This document shows positions 6,918-15,305 of a stretch of 41,486 nucleotides of DNA, in pieces. The notes beneath the pieces were generated by a model, which worked only from the letters and a program-made list of their open reading frames with translations, was not told where the DNA came from and did no database searches. Position 1 is the first letter of the stretch. The number at the start of each line of letters is the position of its first letter. The translations under genes and the position numbers were made by a program. The stretch is from Oscillospiraceae bacterium (GTDB lineage Bacteria > Bacillota_A > Clostridia > Oscillospirales > Oscillospiraceae): contig JAFQHF010000028.1 of NCBI GenBank assembly GCA_017398105.1, positions 1 through 41,486 on the forward strand. The letters are read 5' to 3'.

Positions 6918-8672
6918 ATGAACGAAGTTTGGAATCTGGACAGAATCTATCACGGCTTTGAAGACCCTGCCTTTGCGGCAGATAAAACCGCTTTGGAAGA
7001 AACAGTGGAAGCCTACCGTGTTTTTGCATCCCGGCTGGCACAGGCCGACCATCTTGCCGGTCTGAAGCGGGGCATTGCCCTGGAGGAGGAGCTGACCCGC
7101 CTGGTGCAGAAGCTGGCTGCCTACTGTCAGCTGCGCCAGTCTGTAGACACCCGGGATACCCAGTGCGCATCGCAGCTGGGACAGGTTCTGCAGACCCTCA
7201 GCGCCGCAGCCGGCGCCCAGGCTGCCTGGCAGGAATGGGCAGCCGCCCTGCCGGATCTGATGGAGCTGGTAAAGCAGGACCCTGATCTTCAGGAATACAC
7301 CTTCCTCTTCGAAAAGCTGCGCCGGGACAGCACCCACCTGCTGGGCAGCAAGGGAGAGGAGATCTGCGCCCGTCTGGAGCTGTCCGGCGGCAATGCCTGG
7401 AGCGACATGCACGGCTACCTGACCAGCACCGTGCCGGTGGAATACAACGGCAGCATCACCAACCTGTCCGCCATCCGGAATCTGGCCTATGATCCTGACC
7501 CTGCAGTCCGCAGGGCGGCTTACGAGGCCGAGCTGGCCTGCTATGGAAAAATCGCCGCCCCTGTGGCCTATGCTCTGAATTCCATCAAGCTGGAGACCCT
7601 TTCTGACTGTTCCCTTCGCGGCTACGCCTCCCCGCTGGACAGAACGCTGGAGCACTCGGATATGAAACGGGAGACCCTGGAAGCCATGCTGGAGGCCATC
7701 CGGGAATATCTTCCCAAATTCCGGACCTACCTGAAAACCAAGGCAAAGGTTCTGGGCCACGAAAACGGTCTGCCCTGGTATGACCTGTTTGCCCCCATGG
7801 GAACATCCGGCAGCCGCTATACCACGGAACAGACCCGGGATCTTCTGGTAACGCTGTTCTCCGGCTTTGACACGGAGCTGGCAGACATGGTGCAGCGGGC
7901 CTTTGACGAGGAATGGATTGATTTCTATCCCCGTGACGGCAAGACCGGCGGCGCTTTCTGCGAGATCGTGGACTGTCTGGGTGAAAGCCGAATCCTGACC
8001 AATTTTGACGGACTGTTTACGGACGTGGTGACCCTTGCCCATGAGCTGGGCCATGCCTTCCACAATCAGTGCATCCGGGAGCACCGGCCCCTGAACAAGA
8101 ACTATTCCATGCCTGTCGCCGAGACGGCATCCACCTTCAATGAATGCGTGGTCATGGCAGCAGCCATTGACCGTGCGGAAAACCCGGCCGAAAAGCTGGC
8201 TCTGATTGAGTCCCAGCTTCAGGATGTTACCCAGATCATCTGCGATATTTATTCCCGCTTCCGGTTTGAAGCCATGGTCTTTGAGAACCGGGAAAGCCGC
8301 TTTATGGATGCGGACGACCTGTGCGGGCTGATGACAAAAGCCCAGGAGGAAGCCTATGGCGACGGACTGGACGCTGCTTTCCGTCATCCCTATATGTGGA
8401 TCTGCAAATCCCATTATTATGGCCCCACCTTCTACAATTTCCCCTATGCCTTCGGCGGTCTCTTTGCCCGGGGTCTGTATGCCAGATACGAAAAGGAAGG
8501 TGCAGCCTTCGTTCCCGGCTACAAGAAGCTGCTCTATACCACCCCCATCGCCATGGCAGAGGACGCAGCCCTGGCCGCAGGCATTGACCTGACCGATGTA
8601 AACTTCTGGCGCAGCGCCCTGCAGACCGTGGCCGACAAAATCGACCTGTTCTGCAAGCTGGTGCAGGAATAA
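6918..8672 (+). CDS. pepF: Oligoendopeptidase F, M3 family
   Basis: 584 residues, close to the usual length of about 600. A cytoplasmic zinc metallopeptidase that cuts short peptides. The zinc motif HELGH is at residues 375-379 (LAHELGHAFHNQ) and the third ligand is Glu402 in AETASTFNE, giving the M3 spacing. The helical N-terminal half and the conserved C-terminal YGPTFYNFPYAFG region are both present, so the enzyme looks intact. The gene is monocistronic or read into the M18 peptidase downstream, which is separated from it by a palindromic repeat element starting five bases after the stop. It diverges from spo0A, with which it shares an upstream region. Confidence 0.95.
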   Translation: MNEVWNLDRIYHGFEDPAFAADKTALEETVEAYRVFASRLAQADHLAGLKRGIALEEELTRLVQKLAAYCQLRQSVDTRDTQCASQLGQVLQTLSAAAGAQAAWQEWAAALPDLMELVKQDPDLQEYTFLFEKLRRDSTHLLGSKGEEICARLELSGGNAWSDMHGYLTSTVPVEYNGSITNLSAIRNLAYDPDPAVRRAAYEAELACYGKIAAPVAYALNSIKLETLSDCSLRGYASPLDRTLEHSDMKRETLEAMLEAIREYLPKFRTYLKTKAKVLGHENGLPWYDLFAPMGTSGSRYTTEQTRDLLVTLFSGFDTELADMVQRAFDEEWIDFYPRDGKTGGAFCEIVDCLGESRILTNFDGLFTDVVTLAHELGHAFHNQCIREHRPLNKNYSMPVAETASTFNECVVMAAAIDRAENPAEKLALIESQLQDVTQIICDIYSRFRFEAMVFENRESRFMDADDLCGLMTKAQEEAYGDGLDAAFRHPYMWICKSHYYGPTFYNFPYAFGGLFARGLYARYEKEGAAFVPGYKKLLYTTPIAMAEDAALAAGIDLTDVNFWRSALQTVADKIDLFCKLVQE

Positions 8673-8677
8673 AACAC

Positions 8678-8877
8678 AAATGATCGTTTAACATCTTGTC
8701 TTCTGTAGGGCGGGGTCATGACCCCGCCGTTCAGGTAACGAAATTGCGCAGACAAAACGTGGCGTACAATGTGCCGTCTATGATAAAACCAGCTGCAGAG
8801 GTTGTTGGAAGCTGGTCGGCGGGGACATGTCCCCGCCCTACAATAGGATTGTACATTTCGTTAGATAAACGATAATT
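8678..8877. repeat. Palindromic MITE-like element, copy a
   Basis: Terminal inverted repeats AAATGATCGTTTAAC (from 8678) and GATAAACGATAATT (to 8877) enclose two long GC palindromes: GTAGGGCGGGGTCATGACCC (8705-8728 in full) and a CGGGGACATGTCCCCG palindrome (8818-8841 in full). It fills the space between pepF and the M18 gene. Confidence 0.8.
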
Positions 8878-8903
8878 GATAATATAGGAAAAGGAGACTT
8901 TTT

Positions 8904-10184
8904 ATGGATAACCGCATCCGTGCCCTGTGTGATTTTCTGAATGCCTCCCACAGCCTGTATCATGCGCAGGCATATATCATGGACCTTCTGCAGGAGGCTG
9001 GCTATACCCGGCTGTATGAACACGAAAAATGGGATCTGGTTCCCGGCGGGAAATATTTTCTGGTCCGGGGCGGTACGGCTGTTCTTGCCTTCCGCATTCC
9101 CCTGTCCGATCCCAAGGGCTTCCTGCTGAGCGCCAGCCACGCAGACCGCCCCTGCTTCAAGGTAAAGGAAAACTTCACCCTGGATGGAAAATATACCCGT
9201 ATGGCCGTAGAGCGCTACGGCGGACAGCTGCTGTTCACCTGGCTGGATCGTCCCCTGTCCCTGGCCGGACGGATCATCGTGGAGACTGAGGATGGTATCC
9301 AGACAAAGCTTATCGACATCGACCGGGATCTGCTGCTGATCCCCAACGTTGCCATTCATATGAACCGTCAGGTCAACGACGGCTACAAGTGGAACCCCGC
9401 CGTGGATCTGCTGCCTCTCATCGGCGGCAGGGAAGCTGCCGGAAAGCTGGAAGCACTGCTCGAGCAGCAGGCCGGCGGCAGAATTCTGGGCCATGACCTG
9501 TATCTGTATGTGCGCCAGCAGGCTTCCGTCTGGGGCATCGATGAGGAATATATCTCCGGCGCCGCACTGGACGATCTGGAATGCGCCTGGGGCTGCACCC
9601 AGGGCTTCCTGAAGGCTTCCGAAAGTGAAAGCGTGCCGGTGCTGTGCATCTTTGACAGTGAGGAGGTCGGCTCCGGCAGTGTCCAGGGTGCCGGCTCCAT
9701 GCTGCTGCCGGATGTTCTTCGCCGGATCTGCGTCAGCTGCGGCTGGGACATGGACCGGATGCTGGCCCAGTCCTTTATGGTCTCCGCTGACAATGCCCAT
9801 GCCCTCCACCCCAATCATCCGGAGCTGGGCGATCCCACCAACGCACCTGTCATGGGCAAGGGCATCGTCCTGAAGCACAACGCCAACCTGAGCTACTGCA
9901 CAGACGGCGTTTCCGCCGCCATTTTCCGAAAGATCTGCGCCAGAGCCCAGGCTCCCCTGCAGACCTACTACAACCGCGCCGACATTCCCGGCGGCTCCAC
10001 CCTGGGACGGATCTCCCTGGGCAAAGTCAGCATCCTCACAGCAGATATCGGTCTGCCCCAGCTGGCCATGCACTCCTGCTATGAAACCGCAGCCACAGCA
10101 GATGCCATCGCCCTGGAAAACGCCATGACCGCCTATTACAGCGCCTGCCTGGAAGTGACCCAGGAGGGCTACCGCCTGAAATAA
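8904..10184 (+). CDS. apeB: M18 family aminopeptidase (aspartyl aminopeptidase type)
   Basis: 426 residues, the normal length for bacterial M18 enzymes, which remove N-terminal residues (often acidic) from peptides in the cytoplasm using two metal ions. Visible ligands: His79 in SASHADRP, Asp223 in ALDDLECAW, Glu253/Glu254 in FDSEEVGS and His390 in AMHSCYE near the C-terminus. The ATG at 8904 follows AAAAGGAGA. Together with pepF it points to a peptide-degrading lifestyle. A strong hairpin follows the stop. The symbol apeB is the usual name for putative M18 proteins of Firmicutes and does not fix the substrate. Confidence 0.93.
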   Translation: MDNRIRALCDFLNASHSLYHAQAYIMDLLQEAGYTRLYEHEKWDLVPGGKYFLVRGGTAVLAFRIPLSDPKGFLLSASHADRPCFKVKENFTLDGKYTRMAVERYGGQLLFTWLDRPLSLAGRIIVETEDGIQTKLIDIDRDLLLIPNVAIHMNRQVNDGYKWNPAVDLLPLIGGREAAGKLEALLEQQAGGRILGHDLYLYVRQQASVWGIDEEYISGAALDDLECAWGCTQGFLKASESESVPVLCIFDSEEVGSGSVQGAGSMLLPDVLRRICVSCGWDMDRMLAQSFMVSADNAHALHPNHPELGDPTNAPVMGKGIVLKHNANLSYCTDGVSAAIFRKICARAQAPLQTYYNRADIPGGSTLGRISLGKVSILTADIGLPQLAMHSCYETAATADAIALENAMTAYYSACLEVTQEGYRLK

Positions 10185-10190
10185 GTACCG

Positions 10191-10215
10191 CCGCCCCCGA
10201 AAAAACCGGGGGCGG
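10191..10215 (+). terminator. Terminator of the M18 gene
   Basis: CCGCCCCCG pairs with CGGGGGCGG across an A-rich loop, followed by TAAATTTT, six bases after the stop codon. Confidence 0.75.
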
Positions 10216-10216
10216 T

Positions 10217-10380
10217 AAATTTTCGTTTGCCGCAGGATTGTAGGGGCGGATTTTTAATCCGCCCTACCCCTGTCGACGCATGCACGGGAAAATTCTCCGT
10301 ACATTTGCCGGTATCCGGAGGGCGGATTGGAAATCCGCCCCTGCAATTGGTTGATTCCTATGCCGGAAAACGCTCCTTTA
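10217..10380. repeat. Palindromic MITE-like element, copy b
   Basis: Two palindromes, GTAGGGGCGGATTTTTAATC (start 10244) and GGGCGGATTGGAAATCCGCC (about 10320-10340), sit between degenerate termini. The interior (ATTCTCCGTA, CCGGTATCCGGAG) matches copy f at 20.5 kb. The right terminus contains the TAA stop codon of the small minus-strand ORF that starts at 10479. Confidence 0.7.
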
Positions 10381-10479
10381 CCGGTTTCGGATCTGATTCT
10401 CCATATGCCCCGAACGGATCACCGGGGGCTTGGGGTCGACGGCTTCCCAGGGGATCGGCTTTTTTTCTTCCTCTTTCAT
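10378..10479 (-). CDS. Small protein of unknown function (33 residues)
   Basis: A short frame MKEEEKKPIPWEAVDPKPP...GHMENQIRNR preceded by GAGGTGA six bases before the ATG at 10479. It is charged and proline-rich, with no membrane segment. The good ribosome site and the non-random composition argue for a real gene; its length and the lack of a known family argue against certainty. Its stop codon lies in the terminus of repeat copy b. It is divergent from the marR operon. Confidence 0.45.
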   Translation of the reverse strand: MKEEEKKPIPWEAVDPKPPVIRSGHMENQIRNR

Positions 10480-10586
10480 GGTTTTCTCACCTCGTTCATA
10501 GTATGCGCATTCCCGGAAACCGTGATACATTTTGTACAGAAAACCACCCTGTAATTTGACGGGACTGTAAACTTTTGGGCAACCTC

Positions 10587-10633
10587 TTGCATATTAACGC
10601 CGTCTTTGATAAACTAATATGTAGCGTGCTACA
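10587..10633 (+). promoter_or_regulatory. Promoter and MarR-type operator of the efflux operon
   Basis: TTGCAT (10587-10592), 17-base spacer, TAAACT (10610-10615). Four bases later is the dyad TGTAGCGTGCTACA (10620-10633; 6-base arms, 2-base centre) at the predicted transcript start, an ideal site for autorepression by the MarR protein encoded next. Confidence 0.65.
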
Positions 10634-10655
10634 TTTCATTCGGGAGGTGATCTTT

Positions 10656-11117
10656 CTGAATTACCATTACGGACATTTGCTGCGCATCCTGCACTGGTGC
10701 ACGGATCAGGCCATGACCAACGCACTGGAAACCATGGAGCTGACAGCCGCTCAGGGGCACATCATGGGCTATCTGGCCCACCGGAAGCAGCCCCCCTGTC
10801 CCCGGGATATCGAAGCGGAATTCCAGCTGAGCCATCCCACGGTTTCCGGCATTCTGTCACGGCTGGAGCAGAAAGGCTTCATCGAGCTGCGCACCGATCC
10901 GGAAGACCGCCGCTGCAAGCGGATCTTTATTCTGGAAAAGGGTCAGCAGTGCCACGACCTGATGCACAGCACCATCCAGTCCAATGAGCAGCGCATTGTG
11001 GAAGGGTTTACCCAGGAAGAACAGGCGCTGTTTGGTGACATGCTGCAGCGTGCCATCACCAACATGGGCGGCAGTCCCTGCCCCCGCAGACACAAGGAGG
11101 AAGATAACGAATGCTAA
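10656..11117 (+). CDS. MarR family transcriptional regulator
   Basis: 153 residues. The winged-helix core is clear: ELTAAQGHIMGYLAHRK, then PRDIEAEFQLSHPTVSGILS (helix-turn-helix) and GFIELRTDPEDRRCKRI (wing). MarR proteins are dimeric repressors released by small ligands. GGAGGTGA at 10643-10650 is followed by an in-frame CTG at 10656 (L-N-Y-H-Y-G) and no ATG, TTG or well-spaced GTG, so I place the start at this CTG; a GTG at 10648 overlaps the ribosome site. The stop overlaps the ATG of the first ABC gene by seven bases, so the three genes form one operon. It probably represses its own promoter through the dyad at 10620. Confidence 0.88.
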   Translation: MNYHYGHLLRILHWCTDQAMTNALETMELTAAQGHIMGYLAHRKQPPCPRDIEAEFQLSHPTVSGILSRLEQKGFIELRTDPEDRRCKRIFILEKGQQCHDLMHSTIQSNEQRIVEGFTQEEQALFGDMLQRAITNMGGSPCPRRHKEEDNEC

Positions 11118-12862
11118 AACGACTGGCCCGGTGTATCCGGGAATACAAATGGGCAGCCCTGCTCAGTCCCCTGTGCATGGTGGGCGAGGTTGCCATGGAG
11201 GTTATGATCCCGCTGGTCATGGCAGACCTGTATGACTACGGTGTGGTGCTGCAGGACATGCATGTTGTGATTATCAAATCCCTTCAGCTGGTACTGTATG
11301 CCCTGATTTCCCTGGGCTTCGGCGTTGCCTCCGCCATCTACGCATCCAAGGCAGGCACCGGCTTTGCCAAAAATCTGCGGCATGATATGTTCTACAATGT
11401 GCAGCAGTTCAGCTTCTCCAATATTGACAAATTCTCCTCCGCATCCATCGTCACCCGACTGACCTCTGATGTGGCCAATCTGCAGATGACCTTCCAGATG
11501 ATGATCCGTATGGCCATCCGCTGTCCCATGATGCTGGTGCTGGCCCTGGTCTCCGCCCTGCGCATCAGTCCAAAGCTGACCCGCATCTATCTTGCGGTCA
11601 TTCCCGTCATGGCCATTGCACTGGTCTGTCTGGTGCCCACGGTCTTTAAGATCTTTGACCGGGGCTTCCGGCTGATGGATAAGATGAATAATACCGTTCA
11701 GGAAAACATCCACGGCATCCGGGTGGTCAAGTCCTATGTCCGCGAGGAAAAGGAAGTACAGAAGTTTACGGATGTTTCCGCGGAGCTGGCCCGGAATTTC
11801 TCCCGTGCGGAAAAAATCCTGGCCCTGAACAACCCCATTATGCAGGGCTGTGTCTATATCTGCATGCTGACCATCTCCTTTGTGGGCGCAAAAATGGTGG
11901 TGGAGTCCGGGAACAATCCCCTGCTCGGCCTGACCACCGGTCAGCTCAGCTCCATGTTCACGTATACCACTCAGATCCTGTCCGGCCTGATGATGCTGTC
12001 CATGGTGTTCGTTATGATGACCATGTCCCGCACGCCCCTGCGCCGCTGCTATGAGATCCTGGAAGAAACCCCCGATCTGTGTTCTCCCAACAAAAATGAG
12101 GCCGTCACTGTCGTTCCCGATGGCTCCATTGATTTCGAAAATGTCTCCTTCCGCTATTCCGCCGAAGCCCAGCACCGGGCCCTGAAGGAAGTATCTCTGC
12201 ACATTCCCTCCGGTGCCACCGTAGGCATTCTGGGTTCCACCGGTTCCTCCAAGTCCACTCTGGTGCAGCTGATTCCCCGTCTGTACGATGTCAGTGAAGG
12301 TGTCCTAAAGGTAGGCGGCATCGATGTGCGCCAGTACGACCTGGAAACGCTCCGGGACAACGTGGCCATGGTACTGCAGAAGAACGTGCTGTTCTCCGGC
12401 ACCATCAAGGAAAACCTGCGCTGGGGTAATCCCGATGCCACCGACGAAGAGCTGATCCATGCCTGTAAGCTGGCCTGTGCCCACGACTTTATCATGGGCT
12501 TCCCCGCCGGCTATGACCATAAGATCGAGCAGGGCGGCACCAACGTCTCCGGCGGTCAGAAGCAGCGCCTGTGTATTGCCCGGGCTCTGCTGAAGAAGCC
12601 GCAGATCCTGATTCTGGATGACTCCACCTCCGCCGTGGATACCGCCACCGACGCTTCCATCCGCAAGGCCTTCCGGGAGGAGATCCCCGGCACCACCAAG
12701 CTGATCATTGCCCAGCGGATCGCCTCCGTTCAGGAATCCGATATCATCATCCTGATGGAAAACGGCCAGATCAATGCTGTGGGCAATCACGAGGAATTGA
12801 TGAAGACCGCTGAAATCTATCAGGAAATCTATTACTCTCAGCAGAAAGGAGGGCTGGAATAA
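11111..12862 (+). CDS. ABC exporter half-transporter, degenerate-site subunit
   Basis: 583 residues: six-helix membrane domain (about 1-310) followed by an ATPase domain. Walker A is GSTGSSKST at 375-383, with Ser instead of Gly before the critical Lys381. After Walker B the catalytic glutamate is replaced by Asp504 (ILDDST) and the switch histidine by Gln535 (IIAQR). The signature VSGGQ is normal. These changes mark the subunit contributing the inactive ATP site of heterodimeric exporters such as BmrCD or TM287/288; the next gene supplies the partner. Its stop overlaps the next start by one base (TAATG). With a MarR repressor the likely role is drug or toxic-compound efflux; the substrate is unknown. 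Confidence 0.9.
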   Translation: MLKRLARCIREYKWAALLSPLCMVGEVAMEVMIPLVMADLYDYGVVLQDMHVVIIKSLQLVLYALISLGFGVASAIYASKAGTGFAKNLRHDMFYNVQQFSFSNIDKFSSASIVTRLTSDVANLQMTFQMMIRMAIRCPMMLVLALVSALRISPKLTRIYLAVIPVMAIALVCLVPTVFKIFDRGFRLMDKMNNTVQENIHGIRVVKSYVREEKEVQKFTDVSAELARNFSRAEKILALNNPIMQGCVYICMLTISFVGAKMVVESGNNPLLGLTTGQLSSMFTYTTQILSGLMMLSMVFVMMTMSRTPLRRCYEILEETPDLCSPNKNEAVTVVPDGSIDFENVSFRYSAEAQHRALKEVSLHIPSGATVGILGSTGSSKSTLVQLIPRLYDVSEGVLKVGGIDVRQYDLETLRDNVAMVLQKNVLFSGTIKENLRWGNPDATDEELIHACKLACAHDFIMGFPAGYDHKIEQGGTNVSGGQKQRLCIARALLKKPQILILDDSTSAVDTATDASIRKAFREEIPGTTKLIIAQRIASVQESDIIILMENGQINAVGNHEELMKTAEIYQEIYYSQQKGGLE

Positions 12863-14760
12863 TGCCTCCTGCTAAAATGCGCGGCGATGGCCGCAAAGCC
12901 AAGGACCCCAAAAAGACATTTCTGCGGCTTCTGGGCTACCTGAAAAAATATTGGCCGGTCCTTCTGATCGTGATGGGCTGCGTTCTGGCATCCGCTGTTG
13001 CCCAGATCACCGGTTCCACTGCGCTGGGCGACCTGGTGGATACCTTCATCCTGCCCATGGTTGCCGAAGGCTCCACGGATTTTGCCCCCCTGACCCGGTT
13101 TATCATCAAGATCGGCTGTGTTTTTGTGGTTGGTATTTTTGCCAGCTTCTTCCAGAGCTATCTGATGGTAGGCGTTACCCAGGGCATCCAGAAAACCGTC
13201 CGGGATGAAATGTTCCGGAAAATGCAGACCCTGCCCCTGCGCTATTTCGATACCAACACCGCGGGCAACATCATGTCCCGCTATACCAGTGATATCGACA
13301 CCCTTCGGCAGATGATCTCCCAGTCCATCCCCCAGGCAGTGTCCTCCGTGGTTACCCTGGTGGTCGTCTTTGCCGCCATGGTGGCCGAATCCTGGATTCT
13401 GACCATTGTGACCATGATCACCGTGGTAGGCATGGTATTCGTTACGGTCAATCTGGCTGGTAAGGCCAGCAAGTATTTTATCGGCCAGCAGCGTTCTCTG
13501 GGCGCAGTCAACGGTTACATTGAAGAAATGATCACCGGCCAGAAGGTCGTCAAGATCTTCAACCACGAGGAAGTCTGCAAGGAAGAATTTGATGAGCTGA
13601 ACGGGATTCTGCAGAAGAATGCCTTCTCCGCAGGCAAATTCTCCAATATGATGGGCCCGATCAACAACAACCTGGGCTATGTCCAGTATGCCATTCTGGC
13701 CATTGTAGGCGGCATTATCGTGGTCAAGTCCGAAGGAAGTCTGCTGTCGCTTGGCAGTCTGATGACCTTTATGACCCTGTCCCGGAACTTTAACCAGCCC
13801 ATCAACCAGATTTCCAACCAGTTCAATGCCATCATCATGGCCCTGGCCGGTGCGGAGCGGATCTTTGAAATGATGGACGAGAAGCCGGAAGTGGATGAAG
13901 GCTATGTAAAGCTGGTCAACGCCCACATCGCACAGGACGGCACCATCACCGAATCTGCCGAGCGTACCGGTCACTGGGCCTGGAAGCACTATCACAAGGC
14001 AGATGACACCACCACCTACACCGAGCTGAAGGGCGACATTACCCTGTTCAATGTGGACTTTGGCTACGTTCCCGAAAAGACGGTGCTGCATGACATTACC
14101 CTCTATGCCCGTCCCGGTCAGAAGATCGCCTTCGTTGGTGCCACCGGTGCCGGCAAGACCACCATCACCAATCTGATCAACCGGTTCTATGACATTGCCG
14201 ACGGCAAGATCCGTTACGATGATATCAACATCAACAAGATCTGCAAGGCGGATCTGCGCCGGTCCCTGGGTGTTGTCCTTCAGGAGACCAACCTGTTCAC
14301 CGGCACCGTCATGGAGAATATCCGCTACGGTAAGCTGGATGCCACCGATGAAGAATGCATCCAGGCCGCCAAACTGGCAAATGCCCATGATTTCATCACC
14401 CGCCTGCCCAAGGGCTACGACACAGAGCTGACCGGAAACGGCGCCAGCCTGTCCCAGGGTCAGCGGCAGCTGATCGCCATTGCCCGCGCAGCGGTTGCTG
14501 ATCCTCCTGTCATGATCCTGGATGAAGCCACCTCCTCCATCGATACCCGTACCGAAAAGCTGGTGCAGGACGGCATGGATGCCCTGATGCACGGGCGCAC
14601 CGTCTTCGTCATTGCCCATCGCCTGAGCACCATTATGAATTCCGACTGCATCATGGTCCTGGATCACGGACGCATCATTGAGCGCGGCACCCATGAGGAG
14701 CTGATTGAAAAGAAGGGCACCTACTACAAGCTGTATACCGGCGTGTTCGAGCTGGAATAA
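12862..14760 (+). CDS. ABC exporter half-transporter, catalytic-site subunit
   Basis: 632 residues: membrane domain (about 20-340), then an ATPase domain. Walker A GATGAGKTT (426-434), Walker B with Glu555 (ILDEAT) and switch His586 (IAHRLS) are all canonical, so this subunit carries the hydrolytic residues for the pair. The signature reads LSQGQ, a common variant. Between the membrane and ATPase domains is an extra segment of about 45 residues (around 350-400, containing TESAERTGHWAWKHY) usual in clostridial members of this group. Translational coupling to the upstream gene (TAATG) supports a 1:1 heterodimer. No terminator with a T-run is visible after the stop. Confidence 0.92.
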   Translation: MPPAKMRGDGRKAKDPKKTFLRLLGYLKKYWPVLLIVMGCVLASAVAQITGSTALGDLVDTFILPMVAEGSTDFAPLTRFIIKIGCVFVVGIFASFFQSYLMVGVTQGIQKTVRDEMFRKMQTLPLRYFDTNTAGNIMSRYTSDIDTLRQMISQSIPQAVSSVVTLVVVFAAMVAESWILTIVTMITVVGMVFVTVNLAGKASKYFIGQQRSLGAVNGYIEEMITGQKVVKIFNHEEVCKEEFDELNGILQKNAFSAGKFSNMMGPINNNLGYVQYAILAIVGGIIVVKSEGSLLSLGSLMTFMTLSRNFNQPINQISNQFNAIIMALAGAERIFEMMDEKPEVDEGYVKLVNAHIAQDGTITESAERTGHWAWKHYHKADDTTTYTELKGDITLFNVDFGYVPEKTVLHDITLYARPGQKIAFVGATGAGKTTITNLINRFYDIADGKIRYDDININKICKADLRRSLGVVLQETNLFTGTVMENIRYGKLDATDEECIQAAKLANAHDFITRLPKGYDTELTGNGASLSQGQRQLIAIARAAVADPPVMILDEATSSIDTRTEKLVQDGMDALMHGRTVFVIAHRLSTIMNSDCIMVLDHGRIIERGTHEELIEKKGTYYKLYTGVFELE

Positions 14761-14799
14761 GCAGATCAGTTTTCTCCTGCGATCTTTTCCCCTGACATC

Positions 14800-14828
14800 T
14801 TGCTTTTCTGATCGTCATCGGGTATAAT
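14800..14828 (+). promoter_or_regulatory. Promoter of the DUF1292 gene
   Basis: TTGCTT (14800-14805), 17-base spacer, TATAAT (14823-14828), 37 bases before the ATG at 14866. Confidence 0.65.
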
Positions 14829-14865
14829 CATAGCCAGAAAATACAATTTTTCAGGAGGAACCCCC

Positions 14866-15156
14866 ATGGAAAACGAAAACATGATCCCCGAGGAAGAGGT
14901 CAGCATCCTCACCCTCACCGATGAGAACGGCCAGGATGTCAATTTCGAATACCTGGACTGCATCGAATACAATGGCGTTGAATACCTGGTTCTGATGCCC
15001 GAGGAAGACGAAACCAACGAAGTCGTCATCCTGGAAGTTGAGCCTGTGGACGAAGAGGTCGAGAACTACCTGGCAGTGGAAGACGAAGCTGTCCTGGATG
15101 CGGTTTTCGCCATCTTCAAGGAAAAGTTCAGCGACGTTCTGGAATTTGCAGAATAA
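14866..15156 (+). CDS. DUF1292 family protein
   Basis: 96 residues, very acidic. The motif pattern ILTLTDENGQDVNFEYLD and YNGVEYLVLMPEED matches DUF1292 (YrzB-like) proteins, small cytoplasmic proteins of Firmicutes of unknown function. In many genomes they lie near alaS/yrrK; here the gene stands alone with its own promoter, AGGAGG ribosome site and terminator. The start follows directly from the ribosome site. Confidence 0.88.
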   Translation: MENENMIPEEEVSILTLTDENGQDVNFEYLDCIEYNGVEYLVLMPEEDETNEVVILEVEPVDEEVENYLAVEDEAVLDAVFAIFKEKFSDVLEFAE

Positions 15157-15163
15157 TCACAAA

Positions 15164-15193
15164 AAACCGGCTGCGGAAATCCGCAGCCGGTTT
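15164..15193 (+). terminator. Terminator of the DUF1292 gene
   Basis: AAACCGGCTGCGG and CCGCAGCCGGTTT form a perfect 13-bp stem with an AAAT loop, seven bases after the stop. Confidence 0.8.
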
Positions 15194-15237
15194 GCTGTTT
15201 CGTATGGAAACGGCCATATATTGTATAAAAAAACATC

Positions 15238-15305
15238 GTAGGGGCGGATTGAAAATCCGCCCCTACAGAATGCGGTTTAGCCGGTACGTGAAACGATCAC
15301 TTACT
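15238..15305. repeat. Palindromic MITE-like element, copy c (single palindrome)
   Basis: A single 29-base palindrome (15238-15266, GTAGGGGCGGATT paired with AATCCGCCCCTAC) and one terminus, GTGAAACGATCACTTACT (15288-15305). On the minus strand the TAA of this terminus (15303-15301) is the stop codon of cysK. A left terminus is not visible. Confidence 0.7.

Noticed and set aside
12838..14694. A 618-codon minus-strand frame opposite the second ABC exporter gene
   Set aside because: Low-complexity His/Gly/Asp-rich translation typical of the reverse of an ABC ATPase; the plus-strand gene has all expected motifs.
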